From NCBI GenBank assembly GCA_025331565.1, contig JAFREQ010000049.1, positions 3,444,501 to 3,508,500 on the forward strand: a stretch of DNA of 64,000 nucleotides, in the 5' to 3' direction. The notes beneath the pieces were generated by a model that searched no databases, was not told the DNA's origin, and was given only the letters and a program-made list of their open reading frames with translations. Position 1 is the stretch's first letter; every line of letters starts with the position of its first letter. Positions 11,631 to 21,811 of the stretch are shown piece after piece. The position numbers and the translations under genes were made by a program. This DNA comes from Holacanthus passer (taxonomy: Eukaryota > Chordata > Actinopteri > Pomacanthidae).

Positions 11631-12808
11631 TAGGCAATTGTTAAAGCCAGAACAAATTTGTAGGGTCACAATATGTCAGTCTTGTGTTCATATCTTGTTC
11701 TGTTGCCCTCAAGTGGCAAAAAAATGGTCCTTTTTTTAAGTACCAGTGATAACAAACCCCTGTCTGTTCTTCACCACCAGTGGAAGTTTGTTAACTTTGT
11801 TTCTTTATGCTACTGCCGGCTCAATCAAACACACACACTGGCCCACCCATTCAGAGGACTGGAGACTGCAGTGCAGATATCAGAGCCAACATCTAGTGGC
11901 CATTCAAGGAGCAGAGATGGACTAACTTGAGTTTTCACTTGTGTTGGTTGCTGCACAGTGAAACTGTACTCCCCTGCTGATGCATGGGTGGCAGAAGAGC
12001 ATTCATCCAAATCCACCAGTCCAAGGTGATGGTACAAACTGGTCATGGGTAGGCTCACAGCCACATTCCAGATCTCAATGCAAATTTGAGTTATGCAAAG
12101 TTTGTACAAAATTTTACAGATTTACACTAATTTGAGATGAGAGTGGATTACTTTTTACACACAATGTGCATTTTTAAATGATACAAATTCACATATGAAC
12201 ACACATTTTCAAATCTGGGTATGTAAATGTTAGGATCCATTTTCGATTTTCAAAACGCCCTGATTTGATTTACATATTAGAACAGTGGAATTTTTGTGTC
12301 TTTAATCATCATTATTAAACTGATACATTTTCAATAAGACTGACAGCATTAATGGTTTTTAATTTATGTATAGAATTAATATGTGCATTTGATTTAAATG
12401 CTGGCATGCAATCCACCTTGTTGTAAAAAAAATATTACATAATCAGTGTTTGACAAGAGGGAGGGTGAGAGTGTTAAAACCTGCAGGGTCAAATCTGAAG
12501 GAAGACACTTTGATGAATAATGTGATATTTTAACGGCTTGCTTGTATCCTTGTACCCTTCACACTGAAGATACAGCCAGGTAGAGAAGTGATGAAAAGTG
12601 TTTCACAAAGTAAATCATGTGCGCGTGTCTCTAACACGGAGCCGCAGAGTGGGAAGTGGGCGGGCATTGTCTTGCTTTCATATTCACTTCAGCTTTGTTC
12701 AGTACAAGTGTTCGGCATGAGGAGATGCTTGGTGTGAACGAGTCGGCCACTGGCTGCTGTTTGGTCTCAGTGGAAAAGTGAATAAAGAGGAGATTTCAAA
12801 CCCGAGAG

Positions 12809-13837
12809 ATGTCTGTCAACAGCACGCAGGGAGACTGTAAGAGTATCAACCTGGACTTCACACACACCTTCCTGCCGCCCGCCTTCGTCACCGTGTTCGT
12901 GGTGGGCACGCTGTCCAACGTGTGGGGGCTGAGGAGCGTGTGCATCGGCTGGAGGAAGATCGGACACATCAACGTGTTCATGCTGAACCTGGGGCTGGCA
13001 GACCTGCTCTACCTGGCCACGCTGCCCTTCCTCGTGGACTACTACGCCCGCGGCAGCCACTGGCAGTTCGGGCAGCCCTTCTGCAAGGTGACCCGCTTCT
13101 GCTTCAACCTCAACCTGTACGGCAGCATCGGCTTCCTCACATGCATCAGCATCTACAGGTACCTGGGCATCGTGCACCCCATGCGGGTGTTGGGCAAGAT
13201 CACCAGCCGACACTCGCTGGCTGTCAGCGCCCTGGTCTGGCTCCTGGTCATCATCCAGATCCTCCCTGATATGTTCTTTGATAAGAACGAGTTAAAATTG
13301 CCCAACGCGTGTTTCGACACCACCTCCAACCAGCTGGTCAGAGACTACCTGCCCTACAGCATCACCTGGACGGTGACGGGCTTCGCCGTGCCGCTGGTCA
13401 TCATCCTGGGTTGTTACGGGCACGTCATCGTGGTCCTGGCCAGGAAAGCCAACGTGAACCCCCTGCTGAAGCAGCGCTGTTTGAGGCTGGTGGTCATCCT
13501 GGTCATCCTGTTCTCCGTCTGCTTCATCCCCTACCACGTGTTCCGGAACGTCAACCTGACCACCAGGATCCTGAAGCTGAGCGGGATCTGCCACCCCAGC
13601 TTCCGTGACATCTACGTGGCCCACCAGGTGGGCAGATTCCTGGCCTGTCTCAACAGCACCATAAACCCGCTCATCTATATAGTCGGGAATGATGAGTTCC
13701 TCATGAAGCTCCATGGCTTCAGTAAGCGGGCCCGGCTGTCTGTGGTGGGCCTGACAGGAGCGGTCCTCTACCGTAAACCCACGGAGACAGAGGCGGACTC
13801 GCCGTCAGACACTCGCGTCGACCTGATGAAAGAATGA
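12809..13837 (+). CDS. P2Y-type G protein-coupled nucleotide receptor (P2Y1/P2Y11-like)
   Basis: Single-exon class A GPCR of 342 residues, predicted to act at the plasma membrane as an extracellular nucleotide receptor. Seven hydrophobic segments lie near residues 24-48, 53-77, 90-117, 136-154, 182-210, 226-246 and 268-292. P2Y hallmarks: disulfide cysteines C92/C168 and C10/C261, TM6 HVFR (H243, R246), TM7 QVGR (Q273, R276), LNLYGSIGFLTCIS in TM3 and NPLIY (286-290). D65 in TM2 and N37 in TM1 are present. The usual DRY is YRY (116-118); human P2Y1 has HRY and P2Y11 NRY. RYLGIVHP favours P2Y11, while the overall pattern favours P2Y1. The C-tail is short. The coding sequence is much richer in G+C than its surroundings. 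It has no tie to its neighbours; a tandem paralogue is not seen. Confidence 0.9.
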   Translation: MSVNSTQGDCKSINLDFTHTFLPPAFVTVFVVGTLSNVWGLRSVCIGWRKIGHINVFMLNLGLADLLYLATLPFLVDYYARGSHWQFGQPFCKVTRFCFNLNLYGSIGFLTCISIYRYLGIVHPMRVLGKITSRHSLAVSALVWLLVIIQILPDMFFDKNELKLPNACFDTTSNQLVRDYLPYSITWTVTGFAVPLVIILGCYGHVIVVLARKANVNPLLKQRCLRLVVILVILFSVCFIPYHVFRNVNLTTRILKLSGICHPSFRDIYVAHQVGRFLACLNSTINPLIYIVGNDEFLMKLHGFSKRARLSVVGLTGAVLYRKPTETEADSPSDTRVDLMKE

Positions 13838-14910
13838 GCTGAGATAAAGTTGCATATCATCAGATCATGCACGGCCAGATCGTCCGCATTTCCTGGCACA
13901 AACTATGGTATGATGTGCAAGATATTAAGCCTGTTGTCAGCTGAGGTCAGTGCAGGGACAGGTTGCTCGGAATCTAATGACAGTAGGAAGAGCCCTGGTC
14001 TTGCTGCACTGAATGCGTCAGTATTGTGCTGTGCCGCTGTCAATAGTTTGCACTCTCTGTGTATCACTGTTTGCTTCCTACTGTACAGTGCAGGTATTGC
14101 GCTTAAGCATTGCAGGGAGCCATTTATAGTTGGTGCTATATTGCACTACCTTTGCACTGTTACACGTGAAGCTTTAGATATACAAGGCAATGGTGGCATT
14201 GTCCGTGGATTATGTAACTGAGTTTTGAAGAGAGGCACTTATTTCATATAACTGTAAAGTGGCCAGCCCACTGGCAAGTTTAGTGAGAGAATATAGACAT
14301 GGATTTAACTAGAGGAACTGCAATATTCAGAACGAGTACAAATACCAAGCTTCAAGTAAAATGTATTCAAAAGTTAAAATACTCATTATGCAGATTGCTT
14401 CCTGTCAGAACGGTTATATACCATATCATTTGTTACTGATTATTACCATGTAAGGTGAAATTAATTTAACCCAACTGCCCTGCAATAAATTCTACCCGAA
14501 CGTGAAGATTATAATTTATTGAAACTGTTTTTGGTCATTTTGAAGGTTGCACTGTATTGCCTTATACTAAGAGGTGTTTCTATTATTTTGTCCACCCCAT
14601 TAATATCTGCAGGGTAGACTAAACAGCTTTCACTGACTGTGGTACAAGACTACATTAGTTTTAGCTAGGTATACCTAGTAAACTGGCCACTGAGTGTTTG
14701 TGTATATATATATTCAGGTCTGAGAGCAATTTGAAAATCTGTAATATTTTCTTATAAACCTGCAAATAATATGAAAGTTTGAGGATTGAAGGCTTGAAGA
14801 AGTTATGACATGTAAAATGAAGAATAAATATTGACCAACTTAAGTCCTTTGTACGAAAGGTCACATTTAGTGGAAACTACATCCTTTCCATTGTAGCATG
14901 CATCAAGATG
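13838..14910 (+). other. Probable 3' UTR of the P2Y gene and AT-rich spacer
   Basis: No coding potential beyond chance frames. AATAAA at 14484-14489 is a plausible polyadenylation signal, about 650 bases after the stop codon. Confidence 0.5.
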
Positions 14911-15645
14911 ACACTCAGGTGGTCTTGATTTACTCATCAGACGCTCGTTCAAGTCAAACAAGTCAAGTCAAACTTGTCTTGCTTTCTTAGTTTCCCGTAA
15001 AGGCAGGTGACTGTGGAGGAAAGTCCCTGACAGTGAGGTGTCCAACTTCAGAGCAGGCACAACATCCCCAGACCTAAATATTCCCACCGCCACATTTCAC
15101 TTTCACTTTCATAGACTGTAGGACCATTCTCTCGCGTGTTTGTCTCCTGTTACTGCCACATATCTTAGACTTATCAGTAAACAGGATTTGTTCACGCTGT
15201 GAAATGTTGGTATTTGTTAGTCCACCCCAAGCGTGTTTGGCCTTGTTTTTTGTTACAGCAGACAGTTGCTTTTCTGTCTCTCAGGGAACTGAGCTTGATG
15301 TATTGATCTTCTGATGTTGTGGTCACTTTTGGTCTACCTGATCGTGCTTTGGATACAACTGATTCGGTTTCTGCACAGTGTTTTACAGATTCATACACCG
15401 CCTTCTTAGAAATCTCTTGTCTTACCATGACTTGATACTGTAAAAAGTCCCTCTTTGCTTAGAAGAATAATTTGACTTCTGACACACACAGCCGTGACTT
15501 CCGACTCACTGTCCCAGTGGTACTTATTAAGCAATGGTCTGCAGGAAACATGAGGAACAGCTGTTATAACAGGTAAACATAGCCTATAAGTTGAGTTGAA
15601 CGAGCCTCTGATGAGTAAACCAGAATGTGTCATCTAAAACTATAC
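14911..15645 (-). mobile_element. Internally deleted Tc1-like element
   Basis: Left-end sequence near 14930-14965 (TTTACTCATCAGACGCTCGT) recurs inverted near 15595-15625 (ACGAGCCTCTGATGAGTAAA), with one mismatch. Between them the minus strand (15192-15428) encodes an N-terminal transposase fragment with SGRPKVTT and SLRDRKAT motifs, but no catalytic domain. The element is too short to be complete, so it is a deletion derivative. Confidence 0.75.
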
Positions 15646-16149
15646 TTCCATGGAAGAGATACAATTCACTGAAATCTGATATTTTGTACCAACCAGAATA
15701 TTGCAAAAAATAAACTGAGCTGTCACTAAAGAATTTATCAACATTATTAGCCCATATGAAGTAAATTCCAGGTACTCAACTACCAGAGTATTACAGATGT
15801 ATTTTCTTACCTTTTTGAATTAGCACATTAACACAGTGACCAAACAAATGTCTCCTGTTTCTGCTGTGGTCTTACACAGAATATTGTAAAAGGTAGGAGA
15901 GATAAATAATATCTGGCCTACTGCAAATGTAAGCCTGCATTTTTAAATGCTGATAATAATTATAGGTGTGATGGCTAATTTATATGAGTACATCTTCACT
16001 AAAGATGCAGAAGCTGGTCTGCAGAGGAGAACATTGAATTTTGTGGTTGCTAAGCTATGCAGGAGATATTTATCTGCCCTGTGCTAACTTCACAGACGAC
16101 TGAAAGAATTTCAGATAGCCAAAGCCACTGTCTGTGCCTGTCTTCTTGA

Positions 16150-16560
16150 ACTATGAACGCTGTGTAAAACATAAATAAAAAAGAATGTCATCATTTGCTA
16201 ATCCTTTCTGACATGTGCTACATTGTTTTTGTCAATATCTACTTATTCTGAATGTGATGGCAGCACGTTTCAAACAAGTTGGGACAGGAGCAACAAAAGA
16301 CTGTGAAAGTTGTGAACTGATCCAAAAACACCTGTTTGGATCAGTCCACAGGTAAACAGGTTCATTGGTAACAGGTGATAGTATCATGATTGGATATGAA
16401 AGGTTCATCCTGGAAAGACTCAGCCGTTCACAAGCGAGGATGGAGAGAGGTTCAACACTTTGTCAAACACATGGTTGTGTAAAGGAGATTAATACATGGG
16501 CCGTTGTCAGTAAACACAATTCATGAAAGCTCCGGATATTGAAACCCATTTTGAGTGAAA
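16150..16560 (+). mobile_element. Truncated end of another Tc1/mariner-type element
   Basis: The sequence around 16265-16450, with AAACAAGTTGGGACAGGAGC and the AACACCTGTTTGGATCAGTCC palindromic area, resembles the 5' end and leader of a fish Tc1-like element. Only the end and a short degraded part remain. Recognition is from memory. Confidence 0.5.
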
Positions 16561-17552
16561 GTTTAGATTAATGCCTGAGGACTGTTTTGACATACTATAT
16601 AATTCCTGGGAAAAATCTGATGTTGACTGTTGTTCTTGGGAACTGCAATATAGATGACATAAAGGATGCTGCCCCCCCTCAGTTTTGAAGAAGCAGTACA
16701 ATGAAACAGGAAGTCAAGGCCAAGGCCATGGAGAAGAATGGCACTAAATGACTTATTAGATCATTGACCTGCTCTGCCCTAGCAGGCTTCCAGAGTTCCA
16801 GGCTTGTTAGGAATAGTGACTCTGGCTCTGGCTTAAATCTAGTTTGCAAATCAGACCTCAATTGTGATATAAACAGGAACAAAGAACACAATAAGGATAT
16901 ACTTTCCAAGTCCAACATTCCCTTGGCCCATTGAAGTGTAACAAAAGCCATAAGTGGTTTCTAGTTGGCAGGATGATTATACTTCATGTATTACTTCTTG
17001 ATTCTGCACAAATAAGATGTGCACAACCCTTTTCCCACCAAGGCAAGTTGTGCAAATAATACTAGTCTGCAGTGTGTGATGTAATGATGCAACTACTGTA
17101 TTAAAATTCAGGAACTTCTTAAAGTCTCAACAGTATGGGACGTCAATCTCCCGTCATGGTTGCAAAATCATTTTCCTGTGGTTTCACCCCGCAGAGTTTT
17201 CACACATTCATGTAAGCAGGTCTCATTGGCTCATTCTGAATCAGAAAGACTGAATTTCCAGTCTTGTTCAACAGTCTCAAAGCCAAATAAGAGAGTTTGT
17301 TCCATCTGTGTCCTTTGTGCCTTTGTTGCGTCCGAGCAGGATCCTAACACAAACCTGTGTTGCCTCCACAGATAAATATTAACATCTTTCTAATTTTCAC
17401 TCCCACTCATTCTCTGAGTCTGTAAACACAGCCTGGTAAGAAAAACACAAAGCAGCTTGACAAATGTGCACAAGCACTTAGAGAAAACACAACATGATCA
17501 TGTTTTGGAGAAGATACATTGAGACATTGCACTTAACAAATTCACCTAACTT

Positions 17553-17605
17553 CAGGCTCCCGAATTTCCCCTCTGGGGGACCAATAAAGAATCATCTTAT
17601 CTTAG
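17553..17605 (+). repeat. LINE-type 3' tail (CCCTCTGGGGGACCAATAAA...TTATCTTA)
   Basis: It matches the arrangement of the tail at 24504-24556: a short palindrome ending in GGGGGACCAATAAAG, then TTATC units. The body of the element is not recognisable upstream. Confidence 0.6.
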
Positions 17606-18972
17606 GCCGAATTGCAGTTTGATTTCACTTTAGTGATACAGCCTGACATTGTGTTCAAGTGTGGACTAGCAACAACTTAACACAATCCATGATATTTCTC
17701 TAAACCCAACTACATTGTTTTTGTGCCTAAACCATTTTTTTTAAGTAAGGTTGAGAACTTTTAAACATAAATAACCTGTGCCGTTTAGACATCCCTTTGC
17801 CTTATTTAAACATGGTGTTGTCACATCATACAACAGATTTATTTTGTCAGCTGATTTGAAAGACACAAAGAAATTATGTTATCCTGCTGACAGTGGTATC
17901 AGATAAGAAAACACTTCTACGTGTCATTCTGCACAAGGCACAGACAAGCAACATGTTTGGTCAGTTCATTTGGAGGACTTGTTGAGTCCAGTGTGGACAT
18001 AATTCCAACACTGACCTGAGTACTGCCAGCTCTCATGTTTCTATTATGCCTCCCAGAGGGTAAAAGCTCATCCTGTGCAAATGGTCAGAAGGATTACTTA
18101 CAATTTTGCAAGTGTTGGAAAGCTTTGTTGCATTTAGTATTTCAGTCATATTTCTCTCATGTTTGAATCTGGCACTACTATTTTACTAGTTCTATGTACT
18201 ACTCTTTGCAGTTTTCATACAGAATAATCAGAAAATATAAGACTTACCACCAGATTCACACATTTACAGACATTTTTGTTGTAGAAAACCTCTGAGACAT
18301 AAGGTAATTATGTTCTCCTTTATTTGTCCCATTAGTAATATATATTAGTCCCACTTCTACACATCATATTATATGTGAAGTGAGCAATCCTGTCCTTCAT
18401 CAGACATGAAAGACAATAACTGCATTAAAAAGACAGGATAGTTGGTTTTACAGTGATTGACTGGTTTTGGGTTAGTTCAAACAAACAGTTCCACTTTGTC
18501 ACTTAAAAGCTCGGTATTTCTCTCTAAAATTAAATATATGTGTCTAAATCACCAAAATTCAAGTTCATGTCAGAGAAAACAATATCATCTATAAATCAAT
18601 TATAGTTTACTAAGCTAATCTGCTTCATCAGGACTGTGTGGGGCATGTTTTCAATACAATCTGATTAACAGTGCAGCCTCCATGACAACATGAGCAAATA
18701 ACACAGCAACTGCCATCAGATTCTAATCTCCATCACAGCCCCATGCACCTTAACTACAGAGAAAATCACAGGAAAAAAATATAAACCCTGAATCTGTCAT
18801 GTGAATCCACCAATATTACGATACTATATTGTTGTATTCCCATTAGTCCCTTTGTAAACATTTTTATGTGGTTCAAATTTCTGCCTTTAAAGTCCACTGT
18901 GCCATGTGCATGTATATTTATCAAATTACAAATCACAAAAAAACAAGGCAGTTTTCAAATCAAGACAGTTAC

Positions 18973-18978
18973 TTTATT
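18973..18978 (-). terminator. fndc11: fndc11 polyadenylation signal
   Basis: AATAAA on the minus strand, about 80 bases after the fndc11 stop codon. Confidence 0.6.
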
Positions 18979-19056
18979 TTCAATAAAGCAGGTCAAAAAT
19001 GTTTGTCTTTGTGAGTATAAACACACTGTTAATTCTCTTCATTATCTTTACAAAGT

Positions 19057-21811
19057 TCAAATACCCACGGTCTTCAGCATGATGGTGTCGATCCACGGTC
19101 CATAGACCAGGTTCACAGCATCGGCTCTCTTGACAGAGAACTGATAGTACCTGTCAGGTATCAGGTTGTCGACCTGTATGTTGTACGACTGGCATGCATA
19201 TTTAGTTAACTGGCCATGCTCAGCAATGGTTGGATGAAGGCACTTCACATGGATGTCAAACTGTTGGTTTGGCTCCTCAGACTGCTGGCCTACAATTTCC
19301 CAAAACAGATGCACAGTGTTGGATGTTGCACACGACTTGGGCCTTTCAAATATCACCGGCATCCTGAGGGCCACTGATATGCTGAGTTGTGGTATGGGAA
19401 AGTTGGGGATGAGCTGGTTCTGCAGGTCCAGTGGGCCAAGATTCCGAGTCATTCTGCTCTCAAACTCATTTATGTACTGTTGTGTTTGCCGGAGCTTGCC
19501 CTGCACAGAAGCTGCCATGTCACCATCCACCAAACCCTGGTCGTACGTATTGATGAAGGCCTCTAGCTCCTGACAGCCCTTGATGATCTCACAGTACAGC
19601 ACTCTTAGAAACAAGAGGTGGAGCTTCACGTGGATGTTGGCCCGGGTCATGGCACACTGCAGTCTCCGCTGGTCAATCAGACGCCACAGCATGCTGTCAG
19701 ACAAACGCAAAGAATACTGCTGCTGGCCTGCAGTTAGTAGCAAATCATCGCAGTGGATTTCCAAGTAGTACGAGCTCCTCTGCATGATCCGCAGCTCTGC
19801 CTGCAACACCTTGGAAATACATCACATGAACTTGTGAATCTACAGCTGCTGCGCTCAACCTCTCCTACTGTATAAAATCCTTCTGACAGCACATTTAGAC
19901 TTAAGTGAAGGTGTTTTCAGTAACTCAATAACAATAAAAACAACTGGCTAATTAGACCTCTAACCAGGTTGAAGTTGGGTGGAACTATGCTGGGATGTTC
20001 CAGGAAGAATGTTGTCAAACCCTTTGACCTGATAACAGTGATAATGGTGTAAACTGTCCCGCTGTGAGAATGAGGGAGCTGTCAGTCAAGCAAAGTCTGT
20101 ACACGTCCACATAGTCTTGCTAAGAGCTCTTATCAGGTTCAAAGTTGTGGTCAGGTCAACATTAGCACCGAGTGAAAAAATGCACACCCCTCATCTATTT
20201 CAAAGAGACCAATGCATTGACATGGAGGATGATGACTTAGGTGGCTCCAGCAAAAAAGTTGAACTCAATCTTGCTCAATCTTTTGGTAACACTCTGCATT
20301 GGCCATTATAATGCATATACAAGTACATAGATTGATAGATTAGACTGTAACATGAGCACATAATGGTCGAGGTGCGTTTGAAAGTAACAAGCAGGGGTGG
20401 AAGTTCCAAAATACATTTATTCTTGTTTCTGTAACAAAATCATTATTTGTGTGATACTGCACCACTCAAGAGTTTCTACCCTGGGTGAGGTGTGTGGGGA
20501 CTTTCTGCTGTTTTTGACTATTTCTGTCACAGTTGTGACTGCAGAGCCTCTTTCAGCTCAAAATGGTCAAAAACTTTTGAACAGTGGTGGGTAGTACCGC
20601 GTTACATTTACTCCGTTACATGTATTTGAGTATATTTTTTGATAAATTGTACTTTTAAGAGTACTTATTTTGCAGAATACTTTTACTCTCACTCGAGTAA
20701 ATTTGTGAGAAAATATATGTACTTTTACTCCGTTACTTTGGGCTACATACTTGTCGTTACATTAATTTATCTATAAATAAATTGAGATGAGCTCAGACGT
20801 AGCTCTGCAGCTCTCGGCTGAGGGACACATCCTTAACCAATCACAGCGGCAGCACCGCAGGTGGACGGAGGTGTGCCCCGCCCCTCCACGGCCCTCCTTC
20901 ACCTCACTGTAGCTCAACAACATGGCAGAAGATGAACCGCCGGCGTCTCACCGAGCTAGCCGGCTAACCCGGTGGTACCGGCCGCCGGCTAACCCGGTGG
21001 CACTGGCCGGCTAACCCGCTGGTACCGGCCGTACCGGCCGGCTTCGGCGCCGGTTACGGTACTTTAATAAGCCGGCGTAATGTTATATGTGAACATTTCA
21101 GCCTCCAGCCGATCACAATCAGTCAGTTAAAATTTCTGTTTCAGCAATAATATAAATATAAATAATAACGTTTGAGATCATACACCGTCAAATTTGATGT
21201 TACTGTTTAGCTTCAAGCTAAACTCCTTTGACCAACAGGTCAATGTCTCAGCTGATGTCAGTGGAAACAGTTTTTGTTATTGAAGTAATAGATTGCATCT
21301 GAAGTTACTCACTACTTGAGTAGTTTTTTACGAGGTACTTTTTTACTCTTACTCAAGTACTACTTTTACTTCTACTTGAGTCATTATATTATAAAGCAAC
21401 AGTACTTTTACCTGAGTACTGTTGTTGTTTACCCACCACTGCTTTTGAAGAGTGCAGTGGGACAGACAGGCTCTGAGTACACTTTAACTGACTGACTTTC
21501 TGTATTCTAATGGAGACAGGTGATCTGCATTAGAATACAGACTGACACTAGAGTAACAATGGCGCTCTATTACCATCACACATTGCTTCATGTTGTGCAC
21601 AGCCTGTCTACTTCCCTTTGCTCAATAAAAAATATGTATGATGATAAACAATGATCATTATTAATGATAACTCAGAAGTATAGCGCTTGTACCCAGCTCT
21701 AAATTATTATATACTAACCATCATGGAGTTGACACTAAGTGTGGTGTTGAGCAGCTGTAGGATTTGGTTGTGAAGGGCTGAGCTTGAACAGGCCAGCATG
21801 TCTTCATCCAT
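19057..21811 (-). CDS. fndc11: Fibronectin type III domain-containing protein 11-like, 2 coding exons
   Basis: Coding exons run 21811-21719 (31 codons) and 19809-19057 on the minus strand, joined in phase 0 with GT/AG borders, for 281 residues. The start is the first ATG of a short exon (MDEDMLACSSSALHNQ). The N-terminal two thirds is predicted helical, rich in Leu, Arg and Gln, with no signal peptide. The C-terminal part, about residues 175-281, looks like a fibronectin III domain: HLFWEIVG, then YNIQVDNLIPDRYYQFSVKR. The overall pattern matches vertebrate FNDC11 (formerly C20orf195). Its molecular role is not known to me. The human gene is also on 20q but distal to the SERINC3 area. The intron carries a hAT insertion (20582-21441). 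A 5' non-coding exon is possible but not identified. Confidence 0.8.
20582..21441. mobile_element. Complete 860-bp non-autonomous hAT-type transposon in fndc11 intron
   Basis: Terminal inverted repeats begin CAGTGGTGGGTA and end TACCCACCACTG-like (ACCCACCACTG at the right end). The element is flanked by a perfect 8-bp direct repeat, CTTTTGAA, at 20574-20581 and 21442-21449. These ends and the 8-bp duplication are diagnostic of the hAT superfamily. Subterminal regions are dense in GTACTTTTACT-like repeats on both sides, as expected for transposase binding. The centre is GC-rich (about 20810-21065) with no transposase domain. Confidence 0.88.
20950..21040. repeat. GC-rich short tandem repeat inside the hAT element
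   Basis: Three imperfect copies of a roughly 22-26-base unit built on GGCTAACCCGGTGGTACCGG occur back to back. The second and third have single-base changes (GGCACTGG, CCCGCTGG). Confidence 0.75.
21500..21540. repeat. Perfect 13-bp inverted repeat next to the hAT element
   Basis: CTGTATTCTAATG (21500-21512) and its exact reverse complement (21528-21540) are separated by 15 bases. Confidence 0.8.

Larger units (their letters stand above)
16561..19056. other. Gene-free stretch
   Basis: Only short stop-broken frames are present. The one recognisable item is a LINE-type tail at 17553-17605. The stretch ends in the 3' UTR of fndc11. Confidence 0.6.

Noticed and set aside
13292..13714. Long minus-strand open frames opposite the P2Y receptor
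   Set aside because: They are antisense frames kept open by the high G+C of the receptor gene; the translations are low-complexity and match no family.
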